A stretch of DNA of 64,000 nucleotides from Oligoflexales bacterium (GTDB lineage Bacteria; Bdellovibrionota_B; Oligoflexia; Oligoflexales; RGVZ01): NCBI GenBank assembly GCA_947494335.1, contig CANLUT010000001.1, positions 372,001 to 436,000 of the forward strand. The letters run 5' to 3'. Positions 17,582 to 26,236 of this stretch are shown here, piece by piece. Positions within the stretch are counted from its first letter, which is position 1; the number at the start of each line of letters is the position of its first letter. The position numbers were made by a program, and so were the translations under genes. Under the pieces are notes generated by a model, which ran no database searches, was not told the origin of the DNA, and was given only the letters and a program-made list of their open reading frames with translations.

Positions 17582-18865
17582 ATGAACAAGTTCATTAATT
17601 TTGTGCTCAGCACTTATTTTTTGGCAGCCGCGTTTTCGGGGTGCAGCCTTGTCAAAAGAGACGGCTATAAGTCATTCAATGATTTTCGGGTCGGGGTCAA
17701 TTACTATCCCAGCGGTAAGCTTTGGCGAGACTTTTGGGTCTTGTACGACCGAGCTCAAGTTGAGGCTGATTTTTCCAGAATGCGTGAACTCGATTTGAAT
17801 CTAGTTAGAGTTTTTCTACATCAGGAAATTTTTGTCGACCATAGCACGCGGTATGGTGCTTTAGAAACGTTGGATCACTTAATTGCCACCGCTCAGAAAT
17901 ATAAAATTCAAGTTATAATCACTTCCTTTGATTGGGCAAAGCCATACCAATTTCCCGTTCGTCGGGTTTCAAATGATGATCCATTTTCAATGGGTTTGAT
18001 GGATATTTTGAAAAGGTATTCGAGGCATCCTAGTGTCTATGCGTGGGATTTGAAGAATGAGCCAGACCATGATTTCAAGTCTGATGGTCGGACATTAGTA
18101 ACGAGCTGGCTAAGTGCTGCAACACAGGTTGTGACAACGCAGTATCCATCTGTTTTGACGACCGTCGGGTGGCTTCATATTCACGAGGATATAGCTGTCA
18201 ATCACGAAAGCAGTTTCCTTAGCTTCCATCATTTTCCTGAACAGGGGTCGTTAGACAGCCGTATCAAGGAATTTAAAAATCTCTATCCAAAAAAGAGCAT
18301 GCTATTGGAGGAGGTTGGATATTCAACATTTCCGGACGATGGTCAGTTGTCTGTAAGTCAGCCTGCGAGGGAAAGAGAGCAACGTCTCTTTATCTTCGAT
18401 GCCCTTCATCTCTCCGTTCGTCATGGTCTTATGGGGATGCTGATTTGGAATCTTTTTGACCACCCCGAAGACGGAGGCCCCAAACGTGTAGCGAGGGAAA
18501 ATTATTTTGGCATTTTATCAAAATCAGGTGCCGCTAAGACCGTGGCTAGAACTCTTGAATCCGGTATCTATCCAAATTCCTGCGGCGAGGCGGGTCCTGA
18601 TAAAGATAGCGCGGGCTTCTGTGTCGGCGCATCAGGTTCTGACTCGGAAATTAGAGCCTATTTTTCGAACGGCAGTAAATTTGAGATCGGTAGCAAACAG
18701 TTCAGTCTAAATTCAGGAATTCACTGCTTTTGCTCGAGTCAATCCACTAGACGAATTTTGAATTGGTTTGGTTTCTCGCTAAGGATTAGCCATCGAGGGA
18801 TAACATCAATTAACGGAAATATTGACATCGCGCCTGGCGAGTTCGATTTGGATTTGTTCGAGTAA
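17582..18865 (+). CDS. GH5-like glycoside hydrolase lipoprotein
   Basis: A probable lipoprotein (lipobox AAAFSGC, Cys21) with a (beta/alpha)8 barrel of the cellulase/mannanase GH5 type. The acid/base Glu is in YAWDLKNEPDHD (about residues 152-163). The nucleophile Glu is in SMLLEEVGYST (about 240-250). A WNLF segment near 287 matches the end of the barrel. About 90 C-terminal residues form an extra beta-rich Cys-containing domain. It would cleave a beta-linked polysaccharide at the cell surface or in the periplasm. The gene is divergent from the polysaccharide operon with 104 bp between them, so the two are likely co-regulated and the hydrolase may trim the exported polymer. The exact GH family is less certain than the clan. 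Confidence 0.8.
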   Translation: MNKFINFVLSTYFLAAAFSGCSLVKRDGYKSFNDFRVGVNYYPSGKLWRDFWVLYDRAQVEADFSRMRELDLNLVRVFLHQEIFVDHSTRYGALETLDHLIATAQKYKIQVIITSFDWAKPYQFPVRRVSNDDPFSMGLMDILKRYSRHPSVYAWDLKNEPDHDFKSDGRTLVTSWLSAATQVVTTQYPSVLTTVGWLHIHEDIAVNHESSFLSFHHFPEQGSLDSRIKEFKNLYPKKSMLLEEVGYSTFPDDGQLSVSQPAREREQRLFIFDALHLSVRHGLMGMLIWNLFDHPEDGGPKRVARENYFGILSKSGAAKTVARTLESGIYPNSCGEAGPDKDSAGFCVGASGSDSEIRAYFSNGSKFEIGSKQFSLNSGIHCFCSSQSTRRILNWFGFSLRISHRGITSINGNIDIAPGEFDLDLFE

Positions 18866-18871
18866 TTAGGC

Positions 18872-20761
18872 TCAAATAGGGGGAGGCTTGATGGTTGATT
18901 CGTTGAACGTTAGTAGAAGTCCCTGGTGGACGGATTCAATTGAGACCTCCGTTAGCTCTTCAGCGATTCTCAGATATCGCTGAAGTGCCGTAATGCAGAA
19001 CTCGGCGTCCATGAGGTGGGCGTTGGGAGATGTTGTTTCCGCCGATATTTGTACTCTCATTCCGCGGGGGTCAGCTGGCTCGTCATTGATAGCACTTACA
19101 TCGATTCTAACTTTGGTGGCGCGTTCTCGCAGTGTGATCATAATGGCGGAATTTAAAATTATGGCTTTCGCAAGATTACGATCCAGATTGAATTTATAAA
19201 ACCAGATTTCACCACGTTCTTCGCTGTCAAAGCTGGGAGTTAAAGTAATTGAGGTATTATTTCTGCGAAAGAACGCGGTTTCTTCCTCTATAAATTCGGC
19301 GAAAAGCGCGCGAGCATGTTGAGCCCCTTGTTGCTGCTTGAGACCGGGTAAAGAACTGGTATTTAGCACGCATTGCGTAATCACACGAACATACTCAAGC
19401 TTTGTCGATGCCTCGTGAAGTTCTGAATTTTCCTCATTTGTTGATGCAATGATGTCCATTAAGCCTCGAAGCTGAGCAATGGGCGTGTTCAAGTTGTGGC
19501 TAATCAAATGGATGAAATTTTCTTTAATATCAGCTGTTGCTAAAGCTAAATCCTCCTGAGCTGTTAAACGCCACTTGCGGTAGCTGCTTAAAGCAACTGA
19601 AACAAATGTTGCGGCCGTAAATACAATCAGACCTGCAATAATTAGATCCATAACTGGTATATATAGGCGTAAGTAATTAACGCTGAGCATATTAATGAGG
19701 GGAGTGATCAGGGCGATAAGTAGAAACGGCGCCAAAGCGAGTGTGCCAAGAATTTTGATCGACAAAAGAATGGCTATGATCAGTATTCCGATCATCACCC
19801 GGGTTACCAGGGTTGGTGCGACGGAGATGGTCTCCTGATTCAGGAACATGCTAGCCATTGAGGCCCAAAATGAGTGCCAAGGCGTGCCATCCTTAAGAAG
19901 AGTTCTTCGACTGTTGGAGGCCGCTACATAAGTCTTCTGCAGGGCGTCTTTGTTGTCTCTGAAGCTTAGGTGTTGAGTCGCATTGTTGCCGATAAAGACG
20001 ATGGATTCTGGCTTGATGTTTATACGGCCAGGTGAGTGGAGGTCCAAAAAGGAGTGATCTCGAATACTGCCGGGACTCGGTAAATTCAGCAACATATTGG
20101 GTAAAGTATGTGGCAGGTTGTCAGATACGACCCAATCTTGCCTTCTTGAGAAGAAGCGATTCATTACTTGTTGGGGCATCCATGTCCACTCTTGAGATAC
20201 CGTACAAAATGAATTGATTTCGTAGTAGCAATCCCTTGCTTCGACAATATTATATCGGCTCATGAACTCTGGAGAGATGGTGCCGGTTGCGTAAAGATTG
20301 ACGGCAAGCATCACTTTGTCGTGAATTTTCAATCTGTCGATCGTATCGGTAATAGGGCTGAGGTACTCAGGCGTCATGGGGTGAGCATAGGTCAGCCAAC
20401 TAACGACGATCCATCGAGGATTGCTCTGGGCGACCTCCTCCAGAACGGTCGCGTACTCCTTAATGTGCAAATCTCTTAATCCAGATTCTGGTGATAATTC
20501 AAGAATCTGTAAGTCGCTGTCATTAGCTGATATGGTGACAACACCGTCATCGGCTCGGGCTGGAGCGCTTGCAAATCCAAGAGACCATCGAATAAGAGCA
20601 GATTCCGCCTGAGCTGCAAGACTCTCGCGGCGACCGCCAAAATACATAGTCTTGACGATGATCGTTATCAGAAATGCTCCAAGGAGCAGCGGAAATATCA
20701 AGCGCAGCCCATTAGGCGCTAAACGAATAAGTTTGTACTTACTGGATCTACTTGGTTTCAT
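18872..20761 (-). CDS. CHASE2 sensor kinase-like protein with His box but degenerate ATPase domain
   Basis: A 629-residue membrane sensor: one N-terminal helix (about 20-40), an extracytoplasmic CHASE2-like domain (about 70-310), three helices (about 320-393) and a cytoplasmic kinase-like region. The dimerisation/phosphotransfer box is visible as SHNLNTPIAQLRGL with H422. The following region has the spacing of an HATPase domain, but its N box (AIILNSAIMITL) lacks the catalytic Asn and no DxGxG or GxGLGL box is present. It therefore probably cannot bind ATP and would need phosphorylation in trans. Its ATG overlaps the stop of the upstream CHASE2 kinase gene by 4 nt, so the two are translationally coupled. 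Confidence 0.8.
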   Translation of the reverse strand: MKPSRSSKYKLIRLAPNGLRLIFPLLLGAFLITIIVKTMYFGGRRESLAAQAESALIRWSLGFASAPARADDGVVTISANDSDLQILELSPESGLRDLHIKEYATVLEEVAQSNPRWIVVSWLTYAHPMTPEYLSPITDTIDRLKIHDKVMLAVNLYATGTISPEFMSRYNIVEARDCYYEINSFCTVSQEWTWMPQQVMNRFFSRRQDWVVSDNLPHTLPNMLLNLPSPGSIRDHSFLDLHSPGRINIKPESIVFIGNNATQHLSFRDNKDALQKTYVAASNSRRTLLKDGTPWHSFWASMASMFLNQETISVAPTLVTRVMIGILIIAILLSIKILGTLALAPFLLIALITPLINMLSVNYLRLYIPVMDLIIAGLIVFTAATFVSVALSSYRKWRLTAQEDLALATADIKENFIHLISHNLNTPIAQLRGLMDIIASTNEENSELHEASTKLEYVRVITQCVLNTSSLPGLKQQQGAQHARALFAEFIEEETAFFRRNNTSITLTPSFDSEERGEIWFYKFNLDRNLAKAIILNSAIMITLRERATKVRIDVSAINDEPADPRGMRVQISAETTSPNAHLMDAEFCITALQRYLRIAEELTEVSIESVHQGLLLTFNESTIKPPPI

Positions 20762-22734
20762 GCCGGAACGACCAATGTGAATGTTGAGCCTGATTTTCCA
20801 TCGCTTTCAAGAAGGATCCGTCCTCCTAGATGTTCTGCGAAGTACTTACAAAGAAACAGTCCGAGTCCGGTTCCCTTTGCCTGATACATGCGGTCATCGC
20901 GAATGCGGTAAAAGCGTTCAAAGATTCGCTCGCTCAGCTCTTCAGGAATTCCTGGTCCCTCATCTGTCACCGATATACTGACCTCTTTGCGACTTGACCT
21001 GTATGATCGAATCGTAATTTTTCCACCAGATGGTCCATATTTAACAGCGTTTGAAATAAGGTTGAATAAGATCGCATCGAGAAGTTGTGGACTTGTTTTT
21101 AGGGTGTCTGTGTCATCTGAAATGTCGAGCGTTAGCTTGATGCTTCGAGATTCGAGTTTAAAGTTAAACCGCCTCAGGATTGTGTTCAAAAATATACGAA
21201 GCGGCACATCCTCTTTGACGATTGCTCGATCTTGAAGCGTCTCAAGTTCAGGTAGTTGGTTGATTCCCTCAAGGTATTCGTGAAAATCCTCCGCCGCTGC
21301 AAATGCTCTTTGATAGAGTTCGTTCGGAGCTTCAGATGGCAGCCCGGCAGTCCCCCTTGGTCTTTCAGAATTCGCCAAGCTTTTCTGAAGGTTTTGCGTG
21401 ATGTTTGCTGTCATGGATTTCAGCCATGATGCAAATCCGGTCAAAAAGTGTGATTGAACACTGGCGATTTGTGATTTGATGTCGGTCTCTGCAGTTTGCT
21501 CGGCCATGGATATGATTTCTAGGCGTACTGTGCGTATTGCTGCAAGTAGGGTGACTAAGGTTGTGGCTAGGAATGTGTCGGCCAAAGGAATGGAGAGGCT
21601 AAACCAGCGGTACAAAGCAGCATGAATGGCAATGATCAGCAGCCAACAAAAAATCGTTGCCAAGGACGCAATTAAGCTTCCCCACTGCCAAAGTGCTCCG
21701 CATAGTGCAGCAAAGCCGATTGTTTGCACAAGATTGAGAGCCTCGGGTGCTGGTTGCAGAGTTTCTCTCGACACTAGGTTATCAATAGCATTTGCCATAA
21801 GCCATGTGGTGCTTATACCGTTTGTCAATGTAGGGGAAAAACCAGTGAGTGGTGTGTTGACCATCATTTGATCTGTGGTTTGAAAACCAGTATCCCTAGG
21901 CGCTGTATATCCAACGACTACGATTTTATTTTTCACCTGCGGCATCCACTGCAGAGGTGACTCGAGAAAATCAGCGATAGAAACGGAAGGAAAACTTTCT
22001 GGCTTACTAAATTTAAGCGTAAACCAGCCGTATAGAGCAGTAAAGTCGCTATCGGCGACTTCGGCGATCTTTGCTGGTAGCGTTTCGACCTCTGATAGGC
22101 CTCTGTAGCTTGTAAAAGGCAGTGTTCTTACGATTGCGTTGCTGCGGGATCTGAATGTCTCGTAGCCCGCGACTTGATCTGCAATAGTTGAAAAGGCTGG
22201 GGGTAACTTTGCTAGATTGGGCTGATTCTGATTATATCCGACAGTTCCGAAAACGATACGCTTATCGTATTTGCCGATAAGCGTTAGTTCAGTCAGGTCG
22301 ATGTCAGTTGCGGGGAAGGCATTCTCTGGCATGAGCAGCGCAATGGCTCGCGCTTCAGTATTGGCCAGAATGCTTGTAGCCTTGGTGAGGAGGGCGGTTG
22401 GCAAATAGGGTCGACGCTGGCCATCGATTCGCAGTCTTATAGGGTCCTTGGTGAGCCGCTCTATGCTATCATTATCGATTCTGACAACGAATACGTTCGG
22501 GGTTGTGGTTGTAGGCGGCATCCATTTTATGCGTATATCGAAAAAAAAGTTTTCGAGAGATTTCCGGAAATCGGTTGTATAAAAAAGCTGGATGATGATC
22601 GCATAGGCAACCAGAATCAAAATAAGCGTTGGATCGCGCAGATATTTTTCCGGAAGCTTTACCCAACGGCCTCGGACTTCCGTGTTAGTCGAGGGACTGT
22701 GGCTAGATTTGGTTTCCTTTTCAATTTGAGACAT
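20758..22734 (-). CDS. CHASE2 sensor kinase with intact ATPase domain but no phospho-His
   Basis: A 658-residue membrane sensor with one N-terminal helix (about 35-52), a CHASE2 extracytoplasmic domain (about 60-320, including NKIVVVGYTAPRDTG), three helices (about 330-400) and a cytoplasmic region. The HATPase boxes are intact: N box LFNLISNAVKYG (N562), G1 DEGPGIPEE (591-599), F box FERFYRI and G2 GTGLGL (621-626). In the dimerisation helix the position of the phospho-acceptor His is Ser436 (FASWLKSM where HELRTP is expected). It looks able to bind ATP but not to autophosphorylate at the usual site. It follows recJ by 5 nt and overlaps the second CHASE2 gene by 4 nt. Confidence 0.85.
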   Translation of the reverse strand: MSQIEKETKSSHSPSTNTEVRGRWVKLPEKYLRDPTLILILVAYAIIIQLFYTTDFRKSLENFFFDIRIKWMPPTTTTPNVFVVRIDNDSIERLTKDPIRLRIDGQRRPYLPTALLTKATSILANTEARAIALLMPENAFPATDIDLTELTLIGKYDKRIVFGTVGYNQNQPNLAKLPPAFSTIADQVAGYETFRSRSNAIVRTLPFTSYRGLSEVETLPAKIAEVADSDFTALYGWFTLKFSKPESFPSVSIADFLESPLQWMPQVKNKIVVVGYTAPRDTGFQTTDQMMVNTPLTGFSPTLTNGISTTWLMANAIDNLVSRETLQPAPEALNLVQTIGFAALCGALWQWGSLIASLATIFCWLLIIAIHAALYRWFSLSIPLADTFLATTLVTLLAAIRTVRLEIISMAEQTAETDIKSQIASVQSHFLTGFASWLKSMTANITQNLQKSLANSERPRGTAGLPSEAPNELYQRAFAAAEDFHEYLEGINQLPELETLQDRAIVKEDVPLRIFLNTILRRFNFKLESRSIKLTLDISDDTDTLKTSPQLLDAILFNLISNAVKYGPSGGKITIRSYRSSRKEVSISVTDEGPGIPEELSERIFERFYRIRDDRMYQAKGTGLGLFLCKYFAEHLGGRILLESDGKSGSTFTLVVPA

Positions 22735-22739
22735 TGCGT

Positions 22740-24389
22740 CTATCCAAGGCCCATCCAGTCATGTCCCATAATTGAGAGACTTGTTACACCCCGAAATGTA
22801 TTGCGATCGAAACTGACGATAAATGAGTGGGATTCTCCAGGCGTGATTTCTTTCACCACGTCGTTAAAAAACAAGATTTTCTGCTCTTGCCCACCAACAT
22901 CGGCAATGATGCATGTGTGTTTTGCTTTGCCAGTAACCTTGTCATAAAAGTAATTGACACGTTTGACCGGTACATTAAGTCTAAACTTTGGCTCTTCGAA
23001 CGCGTGTCCAAATGGCTTTAGTTCATCCATCAAGTTCATGATTTTAAGGCTAATGAGGTGTTCCGGTAAGTCACAGTCATAAGCAATCTTGCTTTCCCAA
23101 ATGGCAGGGTTTTTCAGGCGCTGAGCTTCGGCATAGGCATTGAGACGATCGCGAATCTCGTTTTCATTTTTTTCTTCAAACGTGAACCCTCCGGCCGCTG
23201 CGTGGCCGCCAAACTTCAGAAAGAGATCCTTGCAAGAGGTCATGGCGTCTGTGACGTCGAAACCTTTGATGCTTCTAGCAGATCCCTTGCATAGGCCGTC
23301 TTTCCTTTGGAATAGCCAGGTCGGTCGCCAGTTTTCTTCAGTGATTTTGCTCGCGGCGATTCCCACGACTCCGGGATGCCAGTCTCCTCCCAGAAACAAA
23401 ATGTGATTGTCTTGGTGTTGGGAGGCAGCTTGTCTCGCCTCGTTTATTATACCTGCCTGTATTTGTCGGCGTCGCTCATTGGCCGTACCCATAAATGCGA
23501 TCAAAGGTGCGGGATCTTCATCAATAAAAGCCTTAACGACCAGATCAGCATGCTCAAGGCGACCAACAGCGTTAATCCTTGGACCTAACTTAAAGCCAAT
23601 GTCTTTTTCGTCAGCGTCATCCACACTGGCAGCTGCACGTAGCTTCTCCAGAACAGGACGGCGACTGCGCATGAGGGCGTCGACTCCGTACTTGGCTAGC
23701 TTATGATTCACGCCATTTAGCGGAACAACGTCACATATCGTCGCCATGCCCGTCAGTGCGAGGATATCCGTCCATACTGGCGCTTGGGTTGAAAGTTGCG
23801 GAAAATGCTGTGCGAGTTTTCGAAGGAGCACAAAAGTAATTCCACAGCCGCAGAGTTCCTGATACATGGAATTCGGATGAGTTTTGGGGTTCAGGATCAG
23901 GCAGTCAGGCATTTTTTCTGGTTGGATCTTATGATGGTCCGTACAGATGAAGGTCACTCCTCTTTCTTTGCACCATGTGGCCTCCGTGTTTGCGGTGATT
24001 CCCGTATCCATGGTGATAATCAGATCGGCGCGCTCCGTTTCAACCAGGTGTTTAATTGCACTCAGGTTGACGCCGTAACCTTCTTTAAATCTGCAGGGGA
24101 TGTAGTGAACAAAATTTTTGTAACCAATGGCCTCTAAAAACCAGATCCATGAGACGCACGACATGGTCCCGTCGACATCGTAGTCCGCGTAAAGAGCGAT
24201 TCGCTTGTTGGATTCAATCGCCTCACTGATGGCGTCAAGAACGGCATGCAGTCCATGATCGCCGTAGTCCAACTTATCAACAGCTTCGAATCCTCGGCTT
24301 TTCTGCACGATGGATGCCACGTCAGGAAATGACGAAGGTGTCTGAGTTGACTGGGAAATCCAGTGTTTGTAACGTTTGCCGTTGGTCAT
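22740..24389 (-). CDS. recJ: RecJ single-stranded DNA 5'-3' exonuclease
   Basis: A DHH-family exonuclease that degrades single-stranded DNA 5' to 3' in recombination and mismatch or base-excision repair. Motifs seen: YADYDVDGTMS (DYDVDG at 69-74), ITMDTG, the DHH triad at 151-153 (CTDHHK), and the DHHA1-type FGGHAAAGGFTF segment about residue 395. The OB-fold C-terminal region follows. At 549 residues it matches bacterial RecJ. The ATG sits about 105 bp from the divergent yebC gene. It is the first gene of an apparent operon with two CHASE2 kinases, an unusual association. Confidence 0.93.
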   Translation of the reverse strand: MTNGKRYKHWISQSTQTPSSFPDVASIVQKSRGFEAVDKLDYGDHGLHAVLDAISEAIESNKRIALYADYDVDGTMSCVSWIWFLEAIGYKNFVHYIPCRFKEGYGVNLSAIKHLVETERADLIITMDTGITANTEATWCKERGVTFICTDHHKIQPEKMPDCLILNPKTHPNSMYQELCGCGITFVLLRKLAQHFPQLSTQAPVWTDILALTGMATICDVVPLNGVNHKLAKYGVDALMRSRRPVLEKLRAAASVDDADEKDIGFKLGPRINAVGRLEHADLVVKAFIDEDPAPLIAFMGTANERRRQIQAGIINEARQAASQHQDNHILFLGGDWHPGVVGIAASKITEENWRPTWLFQRKDGLCKGSARSIKGFDVTDAMTSCKDLFLKFGGHAAAGGFTFEEKNENEIRDRLNAYAEAQRLKNPAIWESKIAYDCDLPEHLISLKIMNLMDELKPFGHAFEEPKFRLNVPVKRVNYFYDKVTGKAKHTCIIADVGGQEQKILFFNDVVKEITPGESHSFIVSFDRNTFRGVTSLSIMGHDWMGLG

Positions 24390-24493
24390 CTGAAGGTTAT
24401 AGGATGAATGTGCTGGGGATGTAAACGCTTTACTAACTCGGCTCTTAACTTTATATATTGGTTATCGTTTTCAGATTTACAGGGGAGTTGACA

Positions 24494-25216
24494 ATGGGCG
24501 CGCAGTGGAAACATGCCGGAAAGATGGATGCGGCGAATCGCAAGGGCAAAATCGTTGGCAAATTGGTCAAAGAGATCATGGTTGCCACAAAAATGGGCGG
24601 CCCCGATCCATCTGGTAATGCGCGTTTGCGGGCTGCTTTGGAAGATGCGCGAAAAAACTCTGTCACTAAAGATTCGATTGATCGGGCGATCAAACGCGGG
24701 TCAGGTCAGACCGATGAGAACATTACTTACTCGACGTTAACCTACGAAGGTTTTGCTCCACACAATGTGCCAGTCATAGTTGAGTGCCTGACCGAAAACA
24801 ACAATCGAACGGCCGGCGATATTCGCGTTCTATTTCGTAAAGGTCAGCTTGGCAGCAGCGGGGCTGTGGCGTGGATGTTCGATCGCCTGGGTATCATTGA
24901 AGCAACGATCGCCAAGCCAGGTGTAGACATAGAAGAGGCGGCTATTGAATGCGGTGCTCAGAATATGGAAGCGATGGACTCAGAGGACGTTCCTGCCGGC
25001 AGCACGGGTGGCATTTTTTACACCGATACGTCCGATCTTGATGCAGTTAACAAGGCCTTGACCGAAAAAGGTTGGGCCGTTTCGAAGGCTGAGTTGGGTT
25101 ATCTTGCAAAGAATATGGTCGATCTTTCAGGAGATGCCCGCAAAGAAGTGGAGCAGTTCTTGGGGGACATCAATGATTATGATGATGTTCACCGCGTTTA
25201 TACGGCCATTAAGTAA
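24494..25216 (+). CDS. yebC: YebC/PmpR family protein
   Basis: A widely conserved cytoplasmic protein of the YebC/PmpR/TACO1 family, acting as a DNA-binding regulator in some bacteria and as a translation factor that relieves ribosome stalling in others. The family N-terminus GAQWKHAGKMDAANRKGKI and the segment ALEDARKNSVTKDSIDRAIKRG are unmistakable, and the length of 240 residues is standard. The ATG at 24494 is chosen because AGGGGAG lies 8 nt upstream and it matches the family start. It is divergent from recJ and convergent with the deaminase gene, 16 bp apart. Confidence 0.95.
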   Translation: MGAQWKHAGKMDAANRKGKIVGKLVKEIMVATKMGGPDPSGNARLRAALEDARKNSVTKDSIDRAIKRGSGQTDENITYSTLTYEGFAPHNVPVIVECLTENNNRTAGDIRVLFRKGQLGSSGAVAWMFDRLGIIEATIAKPGVDIEEAAIECGAQNMEAMDSEDVPAGSTGGIFYTDTSDLDAVNKALTEKGWAVSKAELGYLAKNMVDLSGDARKEVEQFLGDINDYDDVHRVYTAIK

Positions 25217-25232
25217 CTTTGGATTGATACAG

Positions 25233-25982
25233 TCAGCCTTGTATTTGCAGCATGCCGTCGAGCAGGCGATGTCGGCCCATTGGGCCAAGATCATCCTCAA
25301 GAGCAACGACTCGGACGTTTCCTTGACCTAAGTCGGAGGCGTACTCACGTATTAGGGCCGCGCACATACGGCAGGGCTTCAGTGATGTGTAGATTTTGCT
25401 GCCAGCCGGAAGCTTTTTAATTCCTTGTGAGCGAAGCTGCAGAAAAAGATTCACCTCAGCGTGCCGCATTTGGCAGGATGCATTCGTGTTCACAGCAATT
25501 GCTAAGACAGTATCGTTATCGTCGCATATGATCGCGCTGATAGGGCGTGATCTCTGATGTTGTTTCAGTTTTTCGTTTTGTGCTGTAAGCGATTCTTCGT
25601 TTGCAATTAACCTGAGAATGTCCAACGCAGGAGCTTCTAATAGTCTTGCTCCGATCAGATCCTGGCGTCTTAAGGCATTGGTATCTGTGTTTATAGTGGT
25701 GCCGATATCGATGTGCTTTGACTCGTGAAATTGATCCGGTCGAAACTCTGATACTGTCGACGCGCGTTTAGCGCAGACTTTGATGAGATTTTTTTCCCAT
25801 AAAGTCATCCTGCCTGTAGTCAGAATGCGTTTACGGAGGTAGCGCAGGCGCTCTTCACCAAACGCTGTTGAGACTCCATAAATGAGACGCGTCAGTGCAG
25901 ATCCGAAAATAGAGTCGTCGTTGATATCTTCTGTGGCAAAAATTAAAAGTTTCTCATCTGTTTCTAACCAAGCGGTCTGCAT
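25233..25982 (-). CDS. Bd3614-like cytidine deaminase superfamily protein
   Basis: A zinc-dependent deaminase-fold protein. The zinc ligands and proton shuttle are visible as HAE (174-176, MRHAEVNLFLQL) and PCRMC (203-207, SLKPCRMCAALI). An N-terminal domain of about 130 residues precedes the deaminase domain, as in the Bd3614 family described from Bdellovibrio, which was proposed from comparative genomics to act on nucleic acids. The C-terminus has a conserved-looking DLGPMGRHRLLDG tail. The substrate is unknown; a free-nucleoside or tRNA role is possible. It lies tail to tail with yebC. Confidence 0.8.
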   Translation of the reverse strand: MQTAWLETDEKLLIFATEDINDDSIFGSALTRLIYGVSTAFGEERLRYLRKRILTTGRMTLWEKNLIKVCAKRASTVSEFRPDQFHESKHIDIGTTINTDTNALRRQDLIGARLLEAPALDILRLIANEESLTAQNEKLKQHQRSRPISAIICDDNDTVLAIAVNTNASCQMRHAEVNLFLQLRSQGIKKLPAGSKIYTSLKPCRMCAALIREYASDLGQGNVRVVALEDDLGPMGRHRLLDGMLQIQG

Positions 25983-26236
25983 GCAAAACTCAAAGTCCTC
26001 TGTTATTTATGTTCAGAAGCAAAAATGTGGGCCTTCTGTTACTGCCAAATTTTACGGATATTTTCAGCATAGATTGCAATTTTCCCAAACGGAAATCTGC
26101 TGTGTTGCGTCCATCTACTTTTATTAGATCTTCTGATGGCTCTTCCAAATCTTTGGTGAGCTGCATGATGCATGTGAAAATATTGATAGATCCCTAAACA
26201 CACGAATGAAAACGTTAACACGCAAGGAGATTTCGT

